Shown here: positions 7,409 to 16,907 of the stretch, in pieces
How positions within the stretch are numbered: position 1 is the first letter of the stretch
Layout of the letters: every line of letters starts with the position of its first letter
Origin: an uncultured Lachnospiraceae bacterium
GTDB taxonomy: Bacteria; Bacillota; Clostridia; Lachnospirales; Lachnospiraceae
Reading direction: 5' to 3'
Assembly: GCA_947172645.1 (NCBI GenBank)
Contig: CAMWBY010000009.1
Span: 62,001 to 126,000, forward strand
Length of the DNA stretch: 64,000 nt
Notes under the pieces: model-generated
The model's input: the letters and a program-made list of their open reading frames with translations, nothing else
Databases searched by the model: none
What the model was told of the DNA's origin: nothing
Program-made: the position numbers and the translations under genes

Positions 7409-9226
7409 ATGAAAGCAAAACTGTTAGAAAAAGTGAATCAGTTAATAAATCGAAATATTGGTTTTAAATTAACATTTCTTATGGTTCCGATGATCTGCAT
7501 AGTTATGTCGACAACGACTATACTGATCAATTATATGTACAGGGAAAGGTTTATTGCGAATATCGAGGAGGGAAGTCAGTATTTAACGGAAACATTCAAG
7601 CTGAACATGGATTTTTGCACAAATGATGCGAAGTCTTTGTTAAATACGCTCTCTTTGGATGAAAATGTAATCACTTTGGTTACGATGGACAGGGAGCATA
7701 TGGATTATGGTACTTTGCTGAATGCCGAGAAGGAGATGAAAAAACTGTTAGGCTCTATGACATCGGTTAAAAGTTATGTGCAGGATGTATTTGTGATTGG
7801 GGAGAATGGTTACCAGTATAATTATCTTTCTGCTATGCGTGGAAATATTTTGGAACAGGAATGGTTTATACATGGCGTAGAAAAGGGGAAAAGAGGATTC
7901 CAGTATATCCTTCCCCATGATGTGGACTATTACGAGCAGGGGAAAAGACCGGCGGGTCAGGCGATTTCAATCGTACTGCCGGTCAAAGCGGAAGGCAGGA
8001 CTGCCGGTTACGCAATCGTTGATATTAAGATGGACAAAGCGGGAGTACTGCCGGAAGGAATCAATCGAAACACAAATATGAAAGCTTATCTGGTTGATGG
8101 CAGCACGAAGGACTACTATGATTTTCAAACAAAGCAGAGCGTATCGGGTGTCAGTGCGGATTTTATGCAGTACGTGGGAAACCGGAAGAATGATTTTCTG
8201 AAGGCGGACGATTATTTTATTGTATATTCCAAGATGGAAAGCAGTGAATGGTATGTCGCCGCGGTTTACTTATATAGAGATATTATTGCGTCAGCTATGG
8301 CGGCACAAAAAATTGGGTTTGTTATGCTGCTCATAAGCTGTGGTGTGATTGTGGTTGTGGCCCGGAAGATATCGGCCTCGGTAAAAAGACCAATTGATGA
8401 TATTATATACAGGATGCAACAGGTAGAAGAGCAGAATTTTGAACCTATGGAGCTGGAAAATACTTCCGGGCAGCCTGGGGAGATTATATTAATCAGAAAA
8501 AAGCTGGAAGAGATGGTACGGCAGATTAACGAACTGGTGCACAAGGTATATCTGGACGAAATTTATCGAAAAAATGCAGAGTATGATAATTTGGTCAATC
8601 AGATTAATCCCCATTTTATTTATAATGTGTTACAACTGATTCAAGCGAAAGCGGTATTCAGCGAGAATGATGAAATTGATGAGATTGTGGTTGCGCTCAG
8701 CAGGCTGATGCGGTATACAATGAGCAATAAGGACAAGATTGTGACATTGAAAGAAGAATGCAGCTATGTGGAAAGCTATCTGGATTTATATAAGAAACGG
8801 TATAGCCACAAATTTTCTTATGAAATGCATCTGGGGCCGGAATTGGAACTGCTTCCCGTTTTGAAATTTATTTTGCAGCCGGTGGTAGAAAATTGTATGA
8901 AGCATGGGTTCAAAAATTTGAAACGGGAGGGAAAGGTCAGAGTGGATATTTTCCGCAGGGAAGATTCTATCTGTTTTAGAGTGGAAGATAATGGAAATGG
9001 GATTCCGGATGAAAAGCTGGAGGAACTGAATCAATACATCAAGGAAGAAAAGGATGGGAAGCTTGATGCAATCGGTCTTCGCAATACCTGCCAACGGATG
9101 AAACTGACTTATGGAGATAAAGCGTTTATGAGGATTGAGAGTGTGGAGACGCAGTATACGGTTGTGGAACTATCCATACCGGCTGATGACAGTATATGGG
9201 AGAAGGGAAACGTGCAAAATGTATAA
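7409..9226 (+). CDS. YesM-type sensor histidine kinase, 605 aa
   Basis: A membrane-bound kinase of the LytS/YesM group that usually senses sugars outside the cell. Residues about 20-45 form the first membrane segment, about 50-285 an extracytoplasmic dCache-like sensor, and about 290-312 the second segment, then HAMP. The phosphorylated His402 lies in QINPHFIYNVL, and the HATPase domain shows VVENCMKHG and VEDNGNGIP boxes near the end. ATG 7409 follows a CAGGAGACAGG sequence. Its stop overlaps the start of the response regulator by eight bases, which indicates translational coupling. With the SBP and permeases downstream it most likely controls the sugar-uptake genes beside it. Confidence 0.92.
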   Translation: MKAKLLEKVNQLINRNIGFKLTFLMVPMICIVMSTTTILINYMYRERFIANIEEGSQYLTETFKLNMDFCTNDAKSLLNTLSLDENVITLVTMDREHMDYGTLLNAEKEMKKLLGSMTSVKSYVQDVFVIGENGYQYNYLSAMRGNILEQEWFIHGVEKGKRGFQYILPHDVDYYEQGKRPAGQAISIVLPVKAEGRTAGYAIVDIKMDKAGVLPEGINRNTNMKAYLVDGSTKDYYDFQTKQSVSGVSADFMQYVGNRKNDFLKADDYFIVYSKMESSEWYVAAVYLYRDIIASAMAAQKIGFVMLLISCGVIVVVARKISASVKRPIDDIIYRMQQVEEQNFEPMELENTSGQPGEIILIRKKLEEMVRQINELVHKVYLDEIYRKNAEYDNLVNQINPHFIYNVLQLIQAKAVFSENDEIDEIVVALSRLMRYTMSNKDKIVTLKEECSYVESYLDLYKKRYSHKFSYEMHLGPELELLPVLKFILQPVVENCMKHGFKNLKREGKVRVDIFRREDSICFRVEDNGNGIPDEKLEELNQYIKEEKDGKLDAIGLRNTCQRMKLTYGDKAFMRIESVETQYTVVELSIPADDSIWEKGNVQNV

Positions 9227-10718
9227 GATCATGTTTGTGGATGATGAGGAACAGAATCTGTTTTTGATGGAAAAGATTGTTGACTGGGAGGAAATGGGGT
9301 TCCGAGTCAGCGGCATTGCACTGGATGGCGTGGAGGGAATCCAGGTTTTTGAGGAGATACAGCCGGACGTTGTATTTGTGGATATCCGAATGGACGAAAT
9401 GGATGGGCTGGAGTTGATTGAAAAGCTGCGGCAGGAGGAAAAGAAGGCAGTCTATGTGATTGTGACGGCATATGACGAATTTTCTTATGCGAAAAGAGCG
9501 ATTTCTTTGGGGGTGACAGATTATTTGCTGAAACCTGTTTCCAGAAAAGAAATGATTCCTATGCTACAAAAGATTAGAGCGAGTCTGGATGATGAAAGAA
9601 GGCATGAGTGTGAGTACAAGAGCAATGTTTTTGCAGAAGCCTTTGAAATGATGGAAGAAGGGTGCCTGAAGGGAAAGGGTATCAGTGAATTACCAAGGCT
9701 TGACAGTGTGATTGGCGGATGCAGATTGTGTTGGTTTGAATTATTTTCTCCGACAGAGCCAGTAGAAGCATTGCTGCAGGTGACGGAGGAGTGGAGCTAT
9801 ACATATCGGTTCGGCGGGTATGACAGTGTTTTCTTGATTATTCCGGTTGAAGAGCGGGAAGCATTTACGGAATGCTTTGAAAAGCTGATGAAGTATCAGA
9901 TGATTCCTCAATATATCCTGCGGGTTGGGTGTTCATTTGGGGATACGGAATCTCTGATTGCGGGATACATGGAAAGTTTCGAGAGCCGTAACAGATGTTT
10001 TTATGCAAAGAAAAGCTGTATCTATGCAAGTGATGGCGAGAAAGAAAATGCTTACAGCAGCGCGTATGTACATCATAATAGAAACTATGGAGAATATCTG
10101 CAAAAATTGATATACAGCGGCTTCCCGGATGAAGTTGTTGCGCTTGTCCGAATTATGGCGCAGGAGGCTTCCGAGAATAGAAGCCTGCCTGATGAGTTGG
10201 TTGATGAGATGATTGATTTGCTGTTTCTTATTAAAAGTCAGTTGACAGGAGTGTATCAGGACAGGGCGTTTATGGTTCTCAGGCACCAGAACATATGGGA
10301 GCTGCATAAGGTAAGGACAGTGTCGGGGCTGATGGATCGAATGGAGCGCTGGGTTACTGAGGCGGCGGAGGCGGTGAAGGATATTTTGGAAAATAAAGGA
10401 AGCTATTCCCTGATAGGAAGGGCGGCGAATTATATACGGGAGCATTGCTCGAATCCGGAATTTTCTGCAGGAGAAACGGCGGAAGCTGTACATCTGAGCC
10501 GGAACTATTTTTTGAAATTGTTTAAGGAGGAGATGGGTATTTCTTTTCTGGATTATGTGACAAACATCAGAATGGAAAAAGCAAAGAAGCTTTTAAAGGA
10601 ATCGGATGAAACCATATATGCCGTCAGTCTGAATGTAGGTTATGAGAGCCAATATCATTTCAGCCGGAAATTTAAGAATCTGTACGGGATTTCTCCCAAT
10701 GAATTTCGCAGTCTGTAA
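9219..10718 (+). CDS. AraC-type response regulator (YesN family), 499 aa
   Basis: Partner of the kinase directly upstream. The N-terminal receiver domain has VDDEE (7-11), the phospho-acceptor Asp55 in VVFVDIRMDEMDG and the LLKPVS lysine. The middle region is long and poorly conserved, as usual for YesN regulators. The last 100 residues form an AraC-type double helix-turn-helix (FSAGETAEAVHLSRNYFLKL and YAVSLNVGYESQYHFSRKFK). Start ATG 9219 is preferred to the in-frame ATG at 9135, because it begins exactly at the receiver domain and overlaps the kinase stop. It probably activates the binding-protein gene 95 bases downstream. Confidence 0.92.
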   Translation: MYKIMFVDDEEQNLFLMEKIVDWEEMGFRVSGIALDGVEGIQVFEEIQPDVVFVDIRMDEMDGLELIEKLRQEEKKAVYVIVTAYDEFSYAKRAISLGVTDYLLKPVSRKEMIPMLQKIRASLDDERRHECEYKSNVFAEAFEMMEEGCLKGKGISELPRLDSVIGGCRLCWFELFSPTEPVEALLQVTEEWSYTYRFGGYDSVFLIIPVEEREAFTECFEKLMKYQMIPQYILRVGCSFGDTESLIAGYMESFESRNRCFYAKKSCIYASDGEKENAYSSAYVHHNRNYGEYLQKLIYSGFPDEVVALVRIMAQEASENRSLPDELVDEMIDLLFLIKSQLTGVYQDRAFMVLRHQNIWELHKVRTVSGLMDRMERWVTEAAEAVKDILENKGSYSLIGRAANYIREHCSNPEFSAGETAEAVHLSRNYFLKLFKEEMGISFLDYVTNIRMEKAKKLLKESDETIYAVSLNVGYESQYHFSRKFKNLYGISPNEFRSL

Positions 10719-10813
10719 AAGTGATATTGAGCAAAAAATAATGATTTCTGACATTTTCTCTTATGCAAGATTTCGTTACTATAAGAGTACAAAAGTTTGA
10801 AGGAGGAAATATC

Positions 10814-12121
10814 ATGAAGAAAAAAATGGTGGCAGCATTGTTGTGCATGAGCATGGTGCTTGGTATAACAGGATGTGGAAATGGGAATGAAACGGAGAGC
10901 AGTGGAAACGCGGGGGTGCAGGAGACTGTGAGCACGGAAGAAAGCGGGGAGAAGGCGGAAAACGAAGGCGGTGGAACGGTGACACTGCTTTCGTGGTACA
11001 CGGAGGAGCAGATGGCGCCGCTCAAAGATGGGTTTGAAGCAATTGCTCCAGGGTATGAACTGGAGATACAGTATGTGCCGCCTACAGAACAGTATATCCA
11101 GAAGCTGACTTTGCTGATGAACGGGAACGAACCAACGGATTTATTCTTTATGTGCCCAGAAGTGAAAGAGGATGTGGTAGCCACAGATTTTGCGGAAGAC
11201 CTGTCTTCTCTCCCGATTATGGATAAGCTGAGCGATAGCGCAAAGAGGACGCTCGGTGTAGATGGCAAGGTTTATGGGTTGTCACTCGATGCGTGGGCAA
11301 GTTTTATATTTTACAATAAAGAGATTTTTGAGCAGGCAGGAATTACGGAGACTCCCGGGACGTGGGATGAGCTAGTGGCTGACATGGCAAAAATCAAGGA
11401 ACTCGGAATTGATCCCATGACAGCACAATCAGAGGATGCCGGAAGACTTCTGTTGGGACTCTTTGCATCTAATGAGGCATCGAAGAATCCTTCTGTAGAG
11501 GCAGGGCTTGCGGATGGAAGCGTAAAATTCTCTGAGCTATATAAGGAATCTATGGACGCATGGTATCAGGATGTGGTTGAGCCGGGCTATCTGGCACAAT
11601 CCTGCTTAAGTCTGACGAACGATCAGCAGATTGAGATGTTTGTAAACGGACAGGCAGCCATGATGATTGGCGGTCCATGGAGTCTTCCGGATTTTGCGGC
11701 GAAGAACCCTGATTTACAGTTTGGCACATTCGGCATTCCCGGATTCGATGGCGGCGTTATGCTGCAGGGCGCGGCAAATGTGGGCATTGGCATCGCAAAA
11801 CAGGCAAAGAACAAAGCAGGTGCGGAAAAGTTTATGGAATATCTGTCCTCAGATGAAGGGGTAAAATGTTGGTCAGATATTTTTGGGAATTTTATGAATG
11901 TGGAAGGTGTTGCGTATACGGTTGACCCCTGCCTGGAGGGATTTAAGGCAGATGTATCGGACGGCAAGATTTACTGGCAGACGGTAGAGTGGCCTTCTTC
12001 CTCTTCTGTTATCAACGTGTATACATCGTCCTGCCAGAGTGTTATCGCGGGGACATCTACACCGGACGAGGCGCTTGCGGCCATCGATGAGAAGTTTGAT
12101 GAGATACTTGCAAACCAGTAA
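10814..12121 (+). CDS. Sugar ABC transporter substrate-binding lipoprotein, 435 aa
   Basis: An extracellular solute-binding protein of family 1 (MalE/UgpB type). The signal peptide MKKKMVAALLCMSMVLGITGC ends in a lipobox with Cys21, followed by an acidic Ser/Glu/Gly linker (22-55) and the mature domain (VTLLSWYTEEQMAPLKDGFE onwards). ATG 10814 has AGGAGGAAAT directly upstream, whereas the frame opening at 10763 has no site. It begins a three-gene uptake operon with the two MalFG-type permeases. The substrate is probably an oligosaccharide but cannot be named. Expression is likely controlled by the upstream YesM/AraC pair. Confidence 0.93.
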   Translation: MKKKMVAALLCMSMVLGITGCGNGNETESSGNAGVQETVSTEESGEKAENEGGGTVTLLSWYTEEQMAPLKDGFEAIAPGYELEIQYVPPTEQYIQKLTLLMNGNEPTDLFFMCPEVKEDVVATDFAEDLSSLPIMDKLSDSAKRTLGVDGKVYGLSLDAWASFIFYNKEIFEQAGITETPGTWDELVADMAKIKELGIDPMTAQSEDAGRLLLGLFASNEASKNPSVEAGLADGSVKFSELYKESMDAWYQDVVEPGYLAQSCLSLTNDQQIEMFVNGQAAMMIGGPWSLPDFAAKNPDLQFGTFGIPGFDGGVMLQGAANVGIGIAKQAKNKAGAEKFMEYLSSDEGVKCWSDIFGNFMNVEGVAYTVDPCLEGFKADVSDGKIYWQTVEWPSSSSVINVYTSSCQSVIAGTSTPDEALAAIDEKFDEILANQ

Positions 12122-12145
12122 CAACAAAGAGAGGAAGGAACGGCT

Positions 12146-13015
12146 ATGAGATTGAAGAAAGAATTACCTTATCTGGGGTTTGTCTTTCCGGCATTTGTTG
12201 TCTATACTCTCTTAGTGATGTACCCACTGCTTCAGGCAGTGGGGCTGTCATTTACAGACTGGAAAGGCGTTACGTTTGAAAATCTCCATTTTGTGGGGCT
12301 GAAAAATTATATAGATGTTTTTAAGGATAAACAGATTGTGATGTCAATTACCAACACGATCAAATATGCGTTGGCTGTTCCGATTGCGATTACGGTCTTG
12401 GCGATTCCGCTGTCCAGTGTGCTGAATTCCAAAATGCGGACGCGCAATCTGCAGAGGGCGGCATTTTTCTTTCCATCGGTTCCGAGCGCACTTGTACTGG
12501 GTTTTTTATGGTCTTATATTATGTCGCCGTTGGATTACGGGCTTCTCAACCGGTTTGTTGCAAAATTTGGTTTAAAGCCGGTTCTTTGGTTAGCAGATCC
12601 TAAGATGGCCATGGTGTCAGTAATTGCCGTCACGGTGTGGAGCCAGTTAGGATGGCATGCATGTATTTATCTGGCGCAGCTACAGAGTATTTCAAGCGAT
12701 CTGTACGAGGCGGCGAGGATTGACGGCGCAAGTACATTACAATTATTCTTTAAAGTTACCATACCGCAGTTGAAACCGGCAATGGTGACAAGCGTGATGC
12801 TTCTGATGATTTCATCTTTGAAGGTGTTTGATCTCCCGTTTGCATTGACCGGGGGAGGGCCGGGATATGCAACGACGATGATTTCCCAGGTTATCATTGA
12901 AAGGGGATTTGTTGATAAAATGTATGGGCGTTCTATGGCATCTGCAATTGTTTTCTTTATTTTTGTCGCTTTGATTACGGTGCTTCAACAGAAAGCGGGG
13001 GCTGAAAAGGAATGA
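12146..13015 (+). CDS. Sugar ABC transporter permease, MalF/UgpA type, 289 aa
   Basis: An integral membrane subunit with six predicted segments, starting with FVFPAFVVYTLLVMYPLLQAV (about 11-31). The cytoplasmic EAA loop is LYEAARIDGAS..QLFFKVTIPQL (about residues 190-212), the contact site for the ATPase. ATG 12146 follows AGAGAGGAAGGA. The gene overlaps the next permease by four bases (ATGA). No ATPase gene belongs to this operon, which is usual for Firmicutes oligosaccharide importers that share a MsmX-type ATPase encoded elsewhere. Confidence 0.93.
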   Translation: MRLKKELPYLGFVFPAFVVYTLLVMYPLLQAVGLSFTDWKGVTFENLHFVGLKNYIDVFKDKQIVMSITNTIKYALAVPIAITVLAIPLSSVLNSKMRTRNLQRAAFFFPSVPSALVLGFLWSYIMSPLDYGLLNRFVAKFGLKPVLWLADPKMAMVSVIAVTVWSQLGWHACIYLAQLQSISSDLYEAARIDGASTLQLFFKVTIPQLKPAMVTSVMLLMISSLKVFDLPFALTGGGPGYATTMISQVIIERGFVDKMYGRSMASAIVFFIFVALITVLQQKAGAEKE

Positions 13016-13836
13016 AAATGAAAAAAATAAAAGGAGTGGCAGGGGAGACAGTGATGCTTGTGCTGTGTGCGTTTATGCTGATTCCTTTCTATTATCTTGT
13101 TGTCAATACATTTAAAACACCAAAAGAAATGACGGCTTCACCGTTGGCGTTACCAGTAAGTATAACTTTTGAAAATTACGCAAAAGCATTTGATAATATG
13201 GATTTTATACGGAGTTTTTCTAATTCTGTCCTGATTACAGTAGTGTCAGTATTTTTAATCGTGATTCTAGGAGCGATGGCAGCTTATCCGATAGCGCGCA
13301 GAAAGCATAAAATATATAAGGGTCTGCTTATGTACTTTCTTCTTGGATATATGGTTCCAGCACAGACAATCATGATACCGCTGTACCTTTTGCTCCAGAA
13401 GATACATTTGCTGAATAATGTGGCAGGGCTGATTCTGGTATATGCAAGCTGGTGCAATTTCGCGATGTTTTTGTATCAGGGATTTTTTAAGGGGTTACCT
13501 ACTGATATAGAAGAGGCGGCAATGATTGACGGATGTAACCCATGGAAATGTTTCTGGCGTGTGGTACTCCCGCTTTTGAAGCCGATCACCACTACTATTA
13601 TTATTTTTGAAGTGATGTGGGTATGGAACGACTTCCTTTATCCCTACTTGTTCTTAAGCTCTAACAAATCGTTTACATTGGTCATGCAGGTGTATAAGGG
13701 TGTGGGGCAATTCAGTAATGACTGGTCGATGATGTTGTCTACGATGGTGCTTGTGCTTGTGCCGGTGGTGATCTTCTATTTGATCATGCAGAAACATATT
13801 GTAGCCGGAATTACAAGTGGGGCTGTGAAAGGGTAG
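13012..13836 (+). CDS. Sugar ABC transporter permease, MalG/UgpE type, 274 aa
   Basis: Second membrane subunit of the importer. It has about six membrane segments, the first near residues 14-32 (VMLVLCAFMLIPFYYLVV), and the EAA loop IEEAAMIDGCNPWKCFWRVVLP. It starts at ATG 13012 inside the stop of the previous gene; ATG 13018 is a possible alternative. It is the last gene of the operon, with a terminator hairpin at 13861-13898. The complex would import a sugar delivered by the lipoprotein encoded at 10814-12121. Confidence 0.93.
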   Translation: MKMKKIKGVAGETVMLVLCAFMLIPFYYLVVNTFKTPKEMTASPLALPVSITFENYAKAFDNMDFIRSFSNSVLITVVSVFLIVILGAMAAYPIARRKHKIYKGLLMYFLLGYMVPAQTIMIPLYLLLQKIHLLNNVAGLILVYASWCNFAMFLYQGFFKGLPTDIEEAAMIDGCNPWKCFWRVVLPLLKPITTTIIIFEVMWVWNDFLYPYLFLSSNKSFTLVMQVYKGVGQFSNDWSMMLSTMVLVLVPVVIFYLIMQKHIVAGITSGAVKG

Positions 13837-13860
13837 AGTTAAGCAGAAGATTTTAAGGTG

Positions 13861-13898
13861 ATCCCTGTGCCATAATGGCATGGGGATTCTTTTAGCGT
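13861..13898 (+). terminator. Rho-independent terminator of the sugar-uptake operon
   Basis: Stem ATCCCTGTGCC/GGCATGGGGAT (with two G-T pairs) around ATAAT, followed by TCTTTT. It lies 24 bases after the last permease. Confidence 0.75.
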
Positions 13899-14009
13899 CC
13901 GTCTCCAAATTGATGATTTATGAACTCATTGAATCGTAGGAGGACGGTATCGGACACGTCACCCGCAAACCCGCATAAACACTGGGATTGCAAAAATTTT
14001 ATAAATTTA

Positions 14010-14036
14010 TTAGCACTCGCCTCTTGACAGTGCTAA
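14010..14036 (+). promoter_or_regulatory. CIRCE operator (HrcA binding site)
   Basis: TTAGCACTC - nine bases - CAGTGCTAA. This matches the CIRCE consensus (TTAGCACTC-N9-GAGTGCTAA) with one mismatch in the right arm. HrcA binds CIRCE and represses heat-shock genes. It overlaps the -35 box of the clpB promoter. Confidence 0.92.
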
Positions 14037-14052
14037 CAATTCGCTGTATTGT
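14024..14052 (+). promoter_or_regulatory. Sigma-A promoter of clpB
   Basis: TTGACA at 14024-14029, 17-base spacer, TATTGT at 14047-14052. The -35 box lies inside the CIRCE operator, so HrcA binding would block RNA polymerase directly. The transcript would start about 50 bases before the clpB ATG. Confidence 0.8.
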
Positions 14053-14111
14053 GATAGTGTCAATAGAACAGATAAGCAGTTCACAAACTGAATTGAGAAT
14101 GGAGGGAGATT

Positions 14112-16700
14112 ATGAACCTGACAAAATTCACACAGAAATCCATGCAGGCAGTAGAAGGTTGCGAGAAGCTTGCATATGAATACGGTAATCAGGAGATTGA
14201 ACAGGAGCATTTGCTTTACAGCCTTCTCACCATCGATGACAGCCTGATTTTAAAATTAATTGAAAAGATGGAGATACAGAAAGAATACTTTGTAAATCGG
14301 GTGGAGCAGGGGCTTCGGAAAAGGACGAAGGTACAGGGCGGACAGATTTATATTGGGCAGGATTTGAACAAGGTCTTGATTGGCGCGGAGGATGAGGCCA
14401 AGGCATTAGGCGATGAATATGTGTCTGTGGAACATTTATTCTTAGCTATGTTAAAACACCCTAATAGGGAAATTAAAGAAATTTTCCGTGAATTTGGCAT
14501 TACAAAAGAACGATTTTTGCAGGCATTGTCCACGGTCAGGGGCAACCAACGGGTTACCTCGGATAATCCCGAGGCTACTTATGATACTTTGGAGAAATAC
14601 GGCCAGGACTTGGTGGAAAAGGCGAGGAGCCAGAAACTTGACCCTGTCATCGGCAGAGACAACGAAATCCGCAATGTTATCCGTATTCTTTCCCGTAAGA
14701 CGAAGAACAATCCGGTTCTGATTGGTGAGCCGGGGGTGGGTAAGACTGCCGTGGCAGAGGGATTGGCGCAAAGGATTGTCAGAGGCGATGTGCCGGAAGG
14801 ATTGAAGGATAAAAAGATTTTTGCATTGGATATGGGAGCCCTTGTGGCGGGCGCGAAGTACCGGGGCGAGTTTGAGGAGCGTCTGAAAGCCGTTTTGGAT
14901 GATGTGAAAAACAGCGACGGGCAGATTATTCTTTTCATTGATGAATTGCATACTATCGTGGGCGCAGGCAAGACGGACGGCGCCATGGATGCGGGAAATA
15001 TGCTGAAACCAATGCTGGCGAGAGGGGAGCTGCACTGCATCGGGGCTACTACGCTTGACGAATACCGCCAGTATATCGAGAAAGATGCGGCGTTGGAGCG
15101 GCGTTTTCAGCCTGTTATGGTGGAAGAGCCGACGGTGGAGGACACGATATCGATACTGCGTGGGTTAAAAGAGCGCTATGAAGTGTTCCACGGCGTTAAA
15201 ATTATGGATAATGCGTTGGTCAGTGCCGCGGTGCTCTCTAACCGCTATATTTCGGACAGGTTTTTGCCGGATAAGGCAATCGATTTGGTGGATGAGGCAT
15301 GCGCGCTCATTAAGACGGAACTGGATTCCATGCCCACGGAACTGGATGAATTGCAGCGTAAAGTGATGCAGTTGGAAATCGAAGAGACGGCGCTTAAGAA
15401 AGAGGACGACAACTTAAGCAGAGAGAGGCTCGCCAATCTCCAGAAGGAATTGGCGGAGTTGAAAGAAGAGCTGAAAAACCGTATGGCGCAGTGGGAGAAT
15501 GAAAAGGCTTCTGTGGAAAAACTGTCTAAAATCAGGGAAGAAATCGATGAAGTCAACAATCAGATTCAGATTGCGCAGCGGGACGGGGATTATGAGAAGG
15601 CGGCCGAGTTGAGTTATGGTAAAATGCCATCCTTGAAACAGCAGTTGGAGATTGAAGAAGAAAAGGTGAGCAAAGAAGACCTGTCTCTTGTGCATGAAAG
15701 TGTTTCAGATGAGGAGATTGCCAAAATTATTTCCAGATGGACAGGGATTCCGGTGTCCAAGCTGACCGAGAGTGAGCGGAATAAGACATTGCATTTGGAT
15801 GAAGAATTGCACAAGCGGGTAATTGGGCAGGATGAAGGTGTGACGAAAGTGACGGAAGCTATTATCCGTTCTAAAGCAGGGATTAAAGACCCCACGAAGC
15901 CTATCGGTTCCTTCCTGTTTTTGGGGCCTACAGGCGTGGGCAAAACGGAGCTTGCCAAAGCGTTGGCTGCGTCCTTGTTTGATGATGAGGCGAATATGGT
16001 CCGTATAGATATGAGCGAGTATATGGAAAAATACTCGGTTTCCAGGCTGATAGGAGCGCCTCCCGGATATGTTGGCTACGAAGAAGGCGGACAATTGACG
16101 GAAGCGGTCAGAAGAAAACCTTATTCAGTAGTGCTTTTTGACGAGATTGAGAAGGCCCACCCCGATGTATTTAATGTGCTTTTGCAGGTGCTGGATGATG
16201 GGCGTATTACGGATTCCCAGGGCAGGACAGTGGATTTTAAGAATACGATTCTCATTATGACTTCCAATATCGGGGCGAACTATTTGCTGGACGGCATTGA
16301 CGCGCAGGGGGCAATCACGCCGGAGGCGGAAGAGATGGTTATGGGCGATTTACGCAATCATTTCAGGCCGGAGTTTTTAAACAGGTTAGACGAAATGATT
16401 CTCTTTAAACCACTGACGAAGGATAACATTGGCGGTATTATCCGATTGATTGTCGCTGATTTGAACAGGCGTCTTGCAGACCGGGAGCTGCAGATTGAGT
16501 TGACGCCGGAAGCGGAACGGCATATCGTGGAGAATGCTTATGACCCTGTATACGGTGCAAGACCGCTGAAAAGATATATCCAGAAGTATGTGGAGACATT
16601 ATCTGCGAAGCTGATTCTCTCTGACCAGGTGGAGGCGAAGGATACCATCCAGGTGGTTGTACAGGATGGGCAGCTGGCAGCAGTGAGAAAAGTGCAGTAG
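14112..16700 (+). CDS. clpB: ATP-dependent disaggregase ClpB, 862 aa
   Basis: The Hsp104-type chaperone that pulls polypeptides out of aggregates together with DnaK. Domains in order: Clp N-domain (1-145), first AAA+ module with Walker A GEPGVGKT (205-212) and Walker [10 protein letters not shown], long coiled-coil M domain (about 400-525, the mark that separates ClpB from ClpC and ClpA), second AAA+ module with GPTGVGKT (605-612) and [11 protein letters not shown], and a C-terminal D2-small domain. The length is standard for ClpB. ATG 14112 has GGAGGGAG eight bases upstream. It is monocistronic, with a CIRCE-controlled promoter in front and a terminator behind. Confidence 0.97.
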   Translation: MNLTKFTQKSMQAVEGCEKLAYEYGNQEIEQEHLLYSLLTIDDSLILKLIEKMEIQKEYFVNRVEQGLRKRTKVQGGQIYIGQDLNKVLIGAEDEAKALGDEYVSVEHLFLAMLKHPNREIKEIFREFGITKERFLQALSTVRGNQRVTSDNPEATYDTLEKYGQDLVEKARSQKLDPVIGRDNEIRNVIRILSRKTKNNPVLIGEPGVGKTAVAEGLAQRIVRGDVPEGLKDKKIFALDMGALVAGAKYRGEFEERLKAVLDDVKNSDGQIILFIDELHTIVGAGKTDGAMDAGNMLKPMLARGELHCIGATTLDEYRQYIEKDAALERRFQPVMVEEPTVEDTISILRGLKERYEVFHGVKIMDNALVSAAVLSNRYISDRFLPDKAIDLVDEACALIKTELDSMPTELDELQRKVMQLEIEETALKKEDDNLSRERLANLQKELAELKEELKNRMAQWENEKASVEKLSKIREEIDEVNNQIQIAQRDGDYEKAAELSYGKMPSLKQQLEIEEEKVSKEDLSLVHESVSDEEIAKIISRWTGIPVSKLTESERNKTLHLDEELHKRVIGQDEGVTKVTEAIIRSKAGIKDPTKPIGSFLFLGPTGVGKTELAKALAASLFDDEANMVRIDMSEYMEKYSVSRLIGAPPGYVGYEEGGQLTEAVRRKPYSVVLFDEIEKAHPDVFNVLLQVLDDGRITDSQGRTVDFKNTILIMTSNIGANYLLDGIDAQGAITPEAEEMVMGDLRNHFRPEFLNRLDEMILFKPLTKDNIGGIIRLIVADLNRRLADRELQIELTPEAERHIVENAYDPVYGARPLKRYIQKYVETLSAKLILSDQVEAKDTIQVVVQDGQLAAVRKVQ

Positions 16701-16728
16701 GACTAATAATCAATAGGATTACAGAAAG

Positions 16729-16765
16729 CAGGTTGGCAAAAGATTCATTTTGCCGCCTGTTTTTT
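16729..16765 (+). terminator. Rho-independent terminator of clpB
   Basis: Stem CAGGTTGGCAAAA/TTTTGCCGCCTG with loop GATTCA, followed by six T residues, 28 bases behind the clpB stop. Confidence 0.85.
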
Positions 16766-16907
16766 GGCTATCAGGACAACTACACTTTTTGCTTGCCAGA
16801 ATTGCTTTCTGTTGGATTTACATTATAGTGACAGGATGGTAAACTATAAACGGCAGGATAATTGCACAATAGTGGTGCAACAAAACAAATAACAGGAGGA
16901 ATATAAC

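Noticed and set aside
9933-10493. 186-codon antisense frame inside the AraC-type regulator gene
   Set aside because: Lies wholly within a conserved gene on the other strand, and its composition is that of a shadow frame.
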